Positions 1 to 6,716 of a stretch of 8,726 bases of DNA are shown piece after piece. This stretch comes from Flavobacteriia bacterium (GTDB lineage: Bacteria > Bacteroidota > Bacteroidia > Flavobacteriales > Flavobacteriaceae), in the NCBI GenBank assembly GCA_030626085.1, contig DAOUPQ010000075.1, positions 1 to 8,726 on the forward strand, given 5' to 3'. The stretch's first letter is position 1. Each line of letters opens with the position of its first letter. The notes beneath the pieces are model-generated. The model was not told the origin of the DNA, did no database searches, and saw only the letters and a program-made list of their open reading frames with translations. The position numbers and the translations under genes are program-made.

Positions 1-1
1 T

Positions 2-391
2 GTAAAAAAAGAAGGGACAGATGTTACAGTCGTTTCATTTGGTAAAATAATAAAAGAAGCTTTTAAAGCAGCTGATATTTTAGATAAAGAAGGTATTTCT
101 GTTGAAATAATTGATCTACGTACTGTGAGGCCAATGGATTTTGATACAATTTTTAATTCTGTAAAAAAAACAAACCGTTTGGTAATTCTTGAAGAAGCAT
201 GGCCTTTTGCAAGTGTTTCAAGTGAAATTACATATCAAGTGCAAGAAAACGTATTTGATTATTTAGATGCTCCAATTCAAAGAATTACAACTGCTGATAC
301 ACCCGCTCCTTTTTCACCTGTCCTATTAAAAGAATGGTTACCTAATGCGAATGACGTTGTAAAGGCTGTTAAGAAAGTATTATATATGTAG
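2..391 (+). CDS. pdhB: Pyruvate dehydrogenase E1 component subunit beta, C-terminal part (5' end outside window)
   Basis: The frame is open from the left edge (codons starting at base 2) and encodes the last 129 residues, so roughly the C-terminal 40% of a subunit that is usually about 325 residues. The visible part is the transketolase C-terminal domain. It shows VVSFGKIIKEA, then EIIDLRTVRPMD, then RLVILEEAWPFASVSSEI and TPAPFSPVLLKEWLPN, which are the conserved blocks of 2-oxoacid dehydrogenase E1 beta. The E1 alpha/beta heterotetramer decarboxylates pyruvate with thiamine diphosphate and passes the acetyl group to E2 lipoyl domains in the cytoplasm. The thiamine-binding N-terminal half is not in the window. 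The substrate is inferred as pyruvate; a branched-chain 2-oxoacid E1 beta is the alternative, but the C-terminal wording fits PdhB better. A terminator-like hairpin follows 62 bases after the stop. Confidence 0.88.
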   Translation, partial: VKKEGTDVTVVSFGKIIKEAFKAADILDKEGISVEIIDLRTVRPMDFDTIFNSVKKTNRLVILEEAWPFASVSSEITYQVQENVFDYLDAPIQRITTADTPAPFSPVLLKEWLPNANDVVKAVKKVLYM

Positions 392-453
392 TAATTTTTA
401 AAAATATAAAAGTGCAATTAAATCAAAAATAATTAATTTCAATTAATAATTTT

Positions 454-479
454 CCTTTCAATAAAGAAAGGTTTTTTTT
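454..479 (+). terminator. Rho-independent terminator after pdhB
   Basis: CCTTTC (454-459) and GAAAGG (466-471) form a perfect 6-bp stem around a 6-base loop AATAAA, followed directly by eight T residues (472-479). It lies between the pdhB stop and the next start codon, which is only 8 bases beyond the T tract. Either transcription of the downstream gene begins inside this short gap or it depends on read-through. The stem has only three G-C pairs, so strength is uncertain. Confidence 0.68.
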
Positions 480-487
480 GTTATCAT

Positions 488-2974
488 ATGCTCAATAAAC
501 AGATAGTTCCTTTAATAGTATTTTTTACGCTTTTTAACTTAAGTGCACAAGTTAAAGTTAGCGGTGTTGTTATTGGGGAAGATAAGCAACCCATATCTTT
601 TGCAAATGTGATCTTTCAAGGTTCTATTATTGGTGTAGTATCTGATGAGAATGGCAAATTTTATATACAATCAGATACTTTTTATCAAAATTTAGTAGTT
701 TCCTTTTTGGGTTATAAAAGTAAAATAATTCCATTAAAAAGGCAAAATTATAATTTAACAATTACTTTAAAAGAAGATTTTGGAACGCTAAAAGAAGTAA
801 CAGTTTATTCTGGTAGAATTAAAAATAAAGGTAATCCGGCTATAGCTATCCTAAAAAAGATTTGGAGCAAGAAAAGAAAAAATGGACTTTATTTATACAA
901 TCAATATGAGTTAGATAAATATGAAAAGATTGAATTTGATTTAAATAATATTGATGAAAAACTAAAAAATAACAAAGTTTTTAACGGAATGGAGTTTGTT
1001 TTTGACCATATTGATACTTCGACAGTTACGGGAAAGGCTTATTTACCAATTTTTATAAATGAATCTGTTTACAAAATATTTGGAAAAAATACGTTGCCAA
1101 AAAAAATAAATGAAAAGCTAATTGCAAATAAAAATTCAGGTTTTCAGGATAATCAAGGACTTATAGCATTTGTAAAGCAATTGTATGTAGAGTATGATAT
1201 CTATGATAATTATATTAAATTTTTTAATAAAAGTTTTACAAGTCCGCTTTCAAAATTGGGTCCGCAATTTTATAATTATGCTCTGGCCGATAGTGCTTTT
1301 ATTGACAATAAATGGTGCTTTAATATTATTTTCTATCCTCGACGTAAAAATGAATTAACTTTTAAAGGAGATTTTTGGGTAAATGACACAACATTTGCTA
1401 TAAAGGAAATTCAAATGGATGCAAGTAAAAGTGCCAACATAAATTGGGTAAAAGATATTTATATTGAACAAGAATTTGAGGTAATAAATGATAGTGTATT
1501 TTTATTAAAAAGAGATCATTTTATGAGTGATTTTTCACTGAATAATAAAGATCTATCTAAAGGTGTTTATGGAAAAAGAACTACGCTTTATGATAATCAC
1601 GTGTTTAATGTTAAGCGACCAAGTGAATTTTATAAACCAGATGTAAGCCAAAGTGAAGAAGTTTATAACAAACCAGATGATTATTGGAATCAAAATCGAC
1701 TAGAAAGGTTAAATAAAGATGAGGTTGGTATTTATGAAATGTTGGATACATTACAAACAGTTAGACGTTTTAAAGAATTGACAGATATTTCAGAAATTTT
1801 AACTTCTGGGTATTGGAATTTTATGAATGGTTTTGATTGGGGTCCTATTTTTTCAACGATTGGTTATAATGATGTTGAAGGATTGAGATTGAGATTAGGA
1901 GGAAGAACTTATTTTACAAAATCAGATCCCTGGCGTGTAAATGGATTTGTAGCTTATGGTTTTAAAGACAAGAAATTTAAATATGGAGTTGAAGGGAAAT
2001 GGTTACTTACAAAAAGAAATAGAATAATAGTTTCGTTAGGAAACCGGCGTGATATAGAACAATTAGGGGTAAGTATGACGACATCAAATGATGTTTTGGA
2101 AAGAAATTTTAATACTACATCAATATTTACAAGGGGAGATAATGAAAAACTTTCTGATGTTCATATAAAAAATGCTAAATTATCAATTGAACCTTTAAAA
2201 AATCTTGAGATAAGGGTAGGATCAACTTTTAAAACATTAAAATCTGCTAATACAGAAGTGTTTAGCGTTGATTATTATGATGAGGATGGCAATATACAAT
2301 CTGAGGTAAAACAAACCGAATTAAGTATTGCTTTTAAATATACACCCGGTCGTAAGCCCTGGGGATTAGGAGTTGACCAAGGAGGCAACAGACAAGGAAG
2401 ATTTCCCACATTTTATTTAAGTTATACCAAAGGATTAAAAGATGTTTTTGATAGTAATTTTGATTATCATAAGTTACAATTTTACTATGAACAACCATTA
2501 CAATTGGGTCTTATTGGAAAATCTAAATTGTATTTTGAAATGGGTAAAACGTTCAATACAGTTCCTTTACTATTATTAAATGTAGTTCCGGGAAATCAAA
2601 CTTATGTTACAGCTCGAAGAATTTTTGATTTATTAGATTATTATGAATTTGTAACCAATCAATATACATCTCTACATTTAGAGCATAATTTTAATGGAAG
2701 ATTATTTTCAAAGATTCCACTTTTAAGAAAATTCCAATTACGAGAAATTATTGGGATTAGGGGTGTAGCAGGCTCAATTTCGGATGAGAATAAAGCCATT
2801 AATGCTTCTAGTGTTGATTATGTAGCACCTGATAGATTGTACTGGGAATACCATGTGGGTGTAGGCAATATATTTAAGCTTTTAAGAATTGATCTTTCTT
2901 TTAGAGGAAATTATAGAGATGTTCCAAATGCAACTAATTTTGCTGTTAAAGGAGGAATAGGCTTTTATTTTTAA
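488..2974 (+). CDS. DUF5686 / carboxypeptidase-regulatory-like domain outer-membrane protein
   Basis: This 828-residue protein begins with a signal peptide (hydrophobic IVPLIVFFTLFNL, cleavage expected near residue 20 at LSAQ/V). Residues about 22-95 form a CarboxypepD_reg-like beta-sandwich (KVSGVVIGEDKQPISFANV, then SDENGKF and a SFLGYKS strand), the N-terminal domain common in Bacteroidota TonB-dependent and other surface proteins. The rest matches the DUF5686 type: a mixed middle region to about residue 440, then a long run of alternating polar and aromatic strands consistent with an outer-membrane beta-barrel, ending GGIGFYF with a terminal aromatic residue as many barrels do. The function is not known. 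From memory of Flavobacteriaceae genomes, such a gene often lies between pdhB and remB, as here. The start chosen is the first ATG giving an intact signal peptide. The stop codon overlaps that of the convergent remB. Confidence 0.85.
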   Translation: MLNKQIVPLIVFFTLFNLSAQVKVSGVVIGEDKQPISFANVIFQGSIIGVVSDENGKFYIQSDTFYQNLVVSFLGYKSKIIPLKRQNYNLTITLKEDFGTLKEVTVYSGRIKNKGNPAIAILKKIWSKKRKNGLYLYNQYELDKYEKIEFDLNNIDEKLKNNKVFNGMEFVFDHIDTSTVTGKAYLPIFINESVYKIFGKNTLPKKINEKLIANKNSGFQDNQGLIAFVKQLYVEYDIYDNYIKFFNKSFTSPLSKLGPQFYNYALADSAFIDNKWCFNIIFYPRRKNELTFKGDFWVNDTTFAIKEIQMDASKSANINWVKDIYIEQEFEVINDSVFLLKRDHFMSDFSLNNKDLSKGVYGKRTTLYDNHVFNVKRPSEFYKPDVSQSEEVYNKPDDYWNQNRLERLNKDEVGIYEMLDTLQTVRRFKELTDISEILTSGYWNFMNGFDWGPIFSTIGYNDVEGLRLRLGGRTYFTKSDPWRVNGFVAYGFKDKKFKYGVEGKWLLTKRNRIIVSLGNRRDIEQLGVSMTTSNDVLERNFNTTSIFTRGDNEKLSDVHIKNAKLSIEPLKNLEIRVGSTFKTLKSANTEVFSVDYYDEDGNIQSEVKQTELSIAFKYTPGRKPWGLGVDQGGNRQGRFPTFYLSYTKGLKDVFDSNFDYHKLQFYYEQPLQLGLIGKSKLYFEMGKTFNTVPLLLLNVVPGNQTYVTARRIFDLLDYYEFVTNQYTSLHLEHNFNGRLFSKIPLLRKFQLREIIGIRGVAGSISDENKAINASSVDYVAPDRLYWEYHVGVGNIFKLLRIDLSFRGNYRDVPNATNFAVKGGIGFYF

Positions 2975-5076
2975 TTATCAAAATACCAATTAAATAAACT
3001 TGATCTTAATCCAATAGTAAACCAGGTTGTGTTGTCTTCATTAAAATTACTACTGGTTTGATATGGTGAAAAACTTCGATAAGTAAAACCACCAAAAATC
3101 TGTAAATTAGTAGCGGGATTTAGTATCCATCCAGCTTGGATATCACCTATAAAAATCTTTGTAGTATTTCCTTGTCCTACTTCGTTTCCTGTCTCAGAAG
3201 TTCCATCATTATAAGAGCGATAGATATCACCTCCATAATTAATATCAGAATTTTGAAAATCGTAACCTTTTTCACCAATTATTATTTTTGCATTGGCAAA
3301 CCAACGATTTTTTGAATATCTGGTGATACCAACAAATTCCCAAAAATTAGCACCCCACATGTGAGAAATGGGTTGATTATAATGACCGGAGTTTAGGGTT
3401 GTTTCAGCATGAGAAAAAGTGTATGGTCTTGCCCAGTTAAATTCACCCTGTAACATCAAATTATCAATTTTAAAGGCATTGTAATACTTAGCACCTAGTT
3501 GAATAGCAAATTTGTTACCAATATATCCACTGCCATCAAAAACTCTACTAACAGTCAGTTCATCTACTAAGAATTGGTTATAGATTGAAATTTGATCATT
3601 TATTTTATATTTCATATTCAAACCTACTTGTACATTCCCACTAAAATCGCCCCCGTTTGAAAATTCAACTGCTCTGTAAAAAATTATAGGATTAAAAAAT
3701 GAAATATCAAATCCATTTGGATAGCTATTTTCATTGGTAATGACTGCTTCGAATAAGCCTAAATTAAATTTATCTGTTATATTCCAACTTAAATGATGCA
3801 TAGCGACAAATTTGCGTAAATTCGTTCCATCATCAGAAGAAGTTCGTCTTATATCATCCATCCACATCCATAAGTTGGTATATTTAATTTTCCAGAATTT
3901 TGTACTGATCTTAAAATAGGGGTAGGGTGAGGCAACATCTGATAAAAAGAATGTTCGATAACCATCACCTATAAAATTCTTACCATTACCAAATTGAAAA
4001 TTAAAAAAATTATTAGGCGTATAACTCAAATAAGCTTCTGCTACAGGATAATCAAAACCACCTTCTTTAAATCCTTTGGCTTTTCCTCTTCCGGGAACAA
4101 CAGCACTAGCGCCAATTATAGCACCATATTGGCGAGTAGTATTATTTACATATTGGGCAAATCTTCCCTGACTTTCATAATAAGAACTTGAAAAACTAAA
4201 TTTTTTACCTAAAGCCCCCTGAATTTGAAAAGCTCTTGTGTTGTTATAAGTAAAATCGATATCAGAATTATCTTTGCCAATTTGTAAGTCAAAAGTAGGA
4301 TTCACGGTAAACCAGTAATTTTTTCCTTTGATCAAAAATAAATGTTCATTGAATAATTTTCTGCCCGCCCATGTATTTTTATCTTTTAAAATTGCACTTC
4401 TTTTAGCATTTAAATCAACGTGAGGTCTTACCTCATTGTATAAAAATGGTTTAAAAGCAGTATGTGTATTTTCGCCTTTATCGAGATAATATATTATTTC
4501 ATCGTATTCCTGATGTGTGAGTGGAATGTTTAATTCGCTATAGAATTCGGGAAATAATGTATCATTATCCACCAAAGTTATAATATCTTCAATAATAATT
4601 TCTTCTTTTACGATTACTTCTGGTTCAATTATCGTAGCTACAACAGGAGGTGCAATATATTGAGAGATTTCAAGTTCTTCGTATGGTTCAATAGGTATAT
4701 TTATAGGTAGTGCATAGCGCTTATCAACAGATCTTCCATCGTAATTAGCAGGAATTACATTAGGTAGTTCAGAAAAAACCCTTAAAGCTTCTTCTTTTAA
4801 TTCTTTATAAGCAGATTTCACATATATTACTTCAAATATACCTTTATCTGTTACTGAAAACAGAATACTTATTTTTCCTTGAAAACGATCATCTTTTACG
4901 TTTTGAGGGGTCTTAAAATTTTGATGAACATTATATTCTAATTTATTAAAAAAACACTTTTCTATTTGCTTAATATCAATATTTTCACAGCCGGGGTATA
5001 TAGGAGGTTTTTCAACTTGAGCATTTATATTTAAAGAAATGAAGATAACAATAATTAATAGTAGTATTTTTCTCAT
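2971..5076 (-). CDS. remB: RemB-like gliding motility outer-membrane protein
   Basis: This 701-residue protein has a signal peptide (MRKILLLIIVIFISLNINAQ, cleavage after about residue 20). Residues about 26-131 resemble a TonB C-terminal domain of the flavobacterial kind: a YPGCE...KCFFNKL opening with two cysteines (C30, C41), then FSVTDKGIFEVIYVKS, EEALRVFSELP and a RYALPINI strand. A linker rich in P, I, E and V follows (about 137-172). Residues about 185-701 are rich in aromatic beta strands and look like an outer-membrane barrel, with weak resemblance to Wzi-type capsule proteins. In Flavobacterium johnsoniae, RemB is a surface protein needed for normal gliding and colony spreading; its molecular role is unclear. 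The RemB name rests on overall architecture and gene context, recalled rather than searched. The gene follows the sugar acetyltransferase by 67 bases and converges with the DUF5686 gene. Confidence 0.72.
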   Translation of the reverse strand: MRKILLLIIVIFISLNINAQVEKPPIYPGCENIDIKQIEKCFFNKLEYNVHQNFKTPQNVKDDRFQGKISILFSVTDKGIFEVIYVKSAYKELKEEALRVFSELPNVIPANYDGRSVDKRYALPINIPIEPYEELEISQYIAPPVVATIIEPEVIVKEEIIIEDIITLVDNDTLFPEFYSELNIPLTHQEYDEIIYYLDKGENTHTAFKPFLYNEVRPHVDLNAKRSAILKDKNTWAGRKLFNEHLFLIKGKNYWFTVNPTFDLQIGKDNSDIDFTYNNTRAFQIQGALGKKFSFSSSYYESQGRFAQYVNNTTRQYGAIIGASAVVPGRGKAKGFKEGGFDYPVAEAYLSYTPNNFFNFQFGNGKNFIGDGYRTFFLSDVASPYPYFKISTKFWKIKYTNLWMWMDDIRRTSSDDGTNLRKFVAMHHLSWNITDKFNLGLFEAVITNENSYPNGFDISFFNPIIFYRAVEFSNGGDFSGNVQVGLNMKYKINDQISIYNQFLVDELTVSRVFDGSGYIGNKFAIQLGAKYYNAFKIDNLMLQGEFNWARPYTFSHAETTLNSGHYNQPISHMWGANFWEFVGITRYSKNRWFANAKIIIGEKGYDFQNSDINYGGDIYRSYNDGTSETGNEVGQGNTTKIFIGDIQAGWILNPATNLQIFGGFTYRSFSPYQTSSNFNEDNTTWFTIGLRSSLFNWYFDN

Positions 5077-5123
5077 CTGTTAATAATTCATGTTGTAGAG
5101 ACAATGATTATATTAAGGAATTA

Positions 5124-5140
5124 TGTAAAAATAGTTTACA
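5124..5140. repeat. Perfect inverted repeat TGTAAA-N5-TTTACA upstream of remB
   Basis: Two 6-base arms, 5124-5129 and 5135-5140, flank a 5-base spacer 48 bases upstream of the remB start and just after the acetyltransferase stop. The geometry would suit a dimeric regulator, but no regulator gene is nearby. Short palindromes also arise by chance in DNA this AT-rich. No T tract follows it in the - direction, so it is not a terminator. The palindrome is certain; its function is speculative. Confidence 0.3.
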
Positions 5141-5143
5141 AAA

Positions 5144-5725
5144 TTAACCGATTTTTTTTACAAAGCCATTATTTAAAAAATATTTTTCTTTGCTTTCAGA
5201 ACAAATGGCTTCTCCTTTTTCATCAAATTTTAATCTTTGACCATATTCACTTATCCAACCAATTTGTTTTGAAGGATTTCCAACAACTAAAGCGTAAGGC
5301 TTAACTTCTTTCACAACAACTGCTCCAGCACCTATAAATGAAAATTCACCAATATCATTTCCACAAACTATGGTTGCATTAGCACCAATGCTGGCTCCTT
5401 TTTTAACTATAGTTTGCATATATTCTTCTTTACGATTTACAGCACTTCTCGGATTAATTACATTGGTGAACACCATAGATGGTCCTAAGAAAACATCATC
5501 TTCACAAATAACACCTGTATAAATTGAAACATTATTCTGTACTTTCACATTTTTTCCTAAAACAACCTGAGGAGACACAACAACATTTTGTCCGATATTA
5601 CAACCTTCCTCTATTTTGCAATCAGACATGATATGACTAAAATGCCAAATTTTTGTTCCTTTTCCTATGATACAATTATCATCAATAACGGCTGTTTCAT
5701 GAGCAAAATAATCTTGATCATTCAT
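5144..5725 (-). CDS. WbpD/WlbB-like sugar N-acetyltransferase (left-handed beta-helix)
   Basis: This 193-residue protein has the hexapeptide-repeat pattern of left-handed beta-helix acyltransferases ([LIV]-G-x-x-x-x), from AVIDDNCIIGKGTKIWHFSH through GCNIGQNVVV, QVVLGKNVKVQNNVSIY and GASIGANATIVCG to GEFSFIGAGAVVVKEV. The blocks KIWHFSHI, GPSMVFTNVINPRS, YALVVGNP and KQIGWISEYG are those of the WbpD/WlbB group, which acetylates the 3-amino group of UDP-2-acetamido-3-amino-2,3-dideoxyglucuronate using acetyl-CoA, a step towards diacetylated uronic acids of O-antigen or capsule. The length is normal (WbpD is about 191) and the C-terminal CSESKEKYFLNNG tail is also typical. The exact sugar is not certain, since no WbpA/B/E partner is in the window; related enzymes acetylate other nucleotide amino sugars. 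The gene sits between remB (67 bases) and the ALDH-like gene (66 bases) on the same strand. Confidence 0.86.
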   Translation of the reverse strand: MNDQDYFAHETAVIDDNCIIGKGTKIWHFSHIMSDCKIEEGCNIGQNVVVSPQVVLGKNVKVQNNVSIYTGVICEDDVFLGPSMVFTNVINPRSAVNRKEEYMQTIVKKGASIGANATIVCGNDIGEFSFIGAGAVVVKEVKPYALVVGNPSKQIGWISEYGQRLKFDEKGEAICSESKEKYFLNNGFVKKIG

Positions 5726-5791
5726 AAAATTATATTTTTAAATATTTGAATTTGAATATAAAAACAATTTTTTGTTGATTTAAGCATCTAA

Positions 5792-6652
5792 CTATACTTT
5801 TACAGGATGCCAGGTAGTTTTAGCTTCTTGTGTTTTTTCAATAAAGTAAGGTGATTCATTATTGTTATTTAGCCAATCATTTTTTTTATGAAAAATAGTT
5901 CTTTTTACATTGTTACTGGCAAGTTCACTAATTGTTTTGATGTCTTTTTGATCTGTTCCACAATAGATGATTGCATTAACATCCATATGAGAAGCCATGT
6001 GAGATAATAATTCTTCTCTCTTCCCGGTAAGGATATTTACAACACCACCCGGTACATCAGATGAATTTAAAACTTCAGCAAAGGAAATGGCTGAAAGCGG
6101 AATATTTTCGCTTGCTAAAACAATAACTGTATTACCGCCAACTATTGCTGGAGCAATAACTGATATAAGACCTAATAAACCTTGATTTTCAGGTGCAATA
6201 ATTGAAACAACACCGGTAGGTTCCAGGTTGGTAAAATTAAAATGTGCACTATTAACGGGATTCACAGAGCTGAAAAATTGTTGATACTTATCACTCCAAC
6301 CGGCATAATAAACCAATCTGTCAATAGAAATTTCCACTTCATTTTGAGCTGTATTTCTTCTAATTCCTTGTAAAACTAATTCTTCGATAAATTGCTCTTT
6401 TCTACCCTCAAGTATTTCAGCAATTCTATATAAGATTTGTCCTTTGTTTAGGGCTGAAGTACTCGCCCATGATTCTTGTACTTTTCTGGCAATAACAACT
6501 GCATTTCTAAAATCCTTTCTAGAAGCCAGACACATATTTGCAATAAGATCTCCTTTAATATTTGTGATAGGATAATATCTACTGGATTCAGTTCTCGGAA
6601 ATTTACCTCCTATATATAATTTGTATGTTTTGTTAATATTCAATCTTGACAT
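5792..6652 (-). CDS. Truncated, catalytically dead ALDH-like protein (ALDH16 C-terminal-domain type)
   Basis: This 286-residue protein aligns over its whole visible length with the N-terminal 60% of the adjacent full ALDH: KLYIGGKF, then LASRKDFRNAVVIARKVQESW, LVYYAGWSDK, PTGVVSIIAPENQGLLG, APAIVGGNTVIVLASENIPL and PGGVVNILTG. It keeps an Asn (N156) at the oxyanion position. It has Leu where the full enzyme has the cofactor-binding Lys of KPAE, and CGTDQK in place of the GSTAVG loop. It ends (TTWHPVKV) before any ELGGK glutamate or catalytic cysteine. Ordinary ALDHs are about 480-500 residues. The frame is clean with its own start and stop and no downstream remnant, so it is not a recent frameshift. 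Length and position after a full ALDH match the second, non-catalytic domain of the ALDH16 family. I infer a structural or regulatory partner of the ALDH at 6717-8177, 64 bases upstream. Confidence 0.8.
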   Translation of the reverse strand: MSRLNINKTYKLYIGGKFPRTESSRYYPITNIKGDLIANMCLASRKDFRNAVVIARKVQESWASTSALNKGQILYRIAEILEGRKEQFIEELVLQGIRRNTAQNEVEISIDRLVYYAGWSDKYQQFFSSVNPVNSAHFNFTNLEPTGVVSIIAPENQGLLGLISVIAPAIVGGNTVIVLASENIPLSAISFAEVLNSSDVPGGVVNILTGKREELLSHMASHMDVNAIIYCGTDQKDIKTISELASNNVKRTIFHKKNDWLNNNNESPYFIEKTQEAKTTWHPVKV

Positions 6653-6716
6653 GGATTTTTATTAAAAATTTAATTATTAAAATATGAATTTCAATGCCTT
6701 AAGCTTAATGTTTTTG

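Noticed and set aside
3994..4191. Open frame on the + strand inside remB
   Set aside because: It lies wholly antisense to a strong coding frame, with low-complexity translation and no recognisable domain.
5107..5143. TATAAT (5112-5107, - strand) with upstream TTTG as a remB promoter
   Set aside because: No -35 hexamer at usual spacing, and no Bacteroidota TTTG / TAnnTTTG pair at 19-21 bases could be fitted.
5104..5304. Open frame on the + strand over the 3' end of the acetyltransferase
   Set aside because: The opposite strand carries a clear WbpD-like C-terminus; this frame has no family resemblance.
5760..5776. Hairpin AACAA-N4-TTGTT followed by TTT on the - strand after the half-ALDH
   Set aside because: The stem is 5 bp with a single G-C pair and the T run is only three bases, too weak to call a terminator.
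5726..6652. Half-ALDH as a recently frameshifted full ALDH
   Set aside because: The 66-base gap and the following gene contain no ELGGK, catalytic-cysteine or EIFGPV remnants, and key residues before the stop have already diverged.
6699..6708. 10-base palindrome TTAAGCTTAA between the two ALDH genes
   Set aside because: It has no spacer, T tract or second copy, and is expected by chance in AT-rich intergenic DNA.
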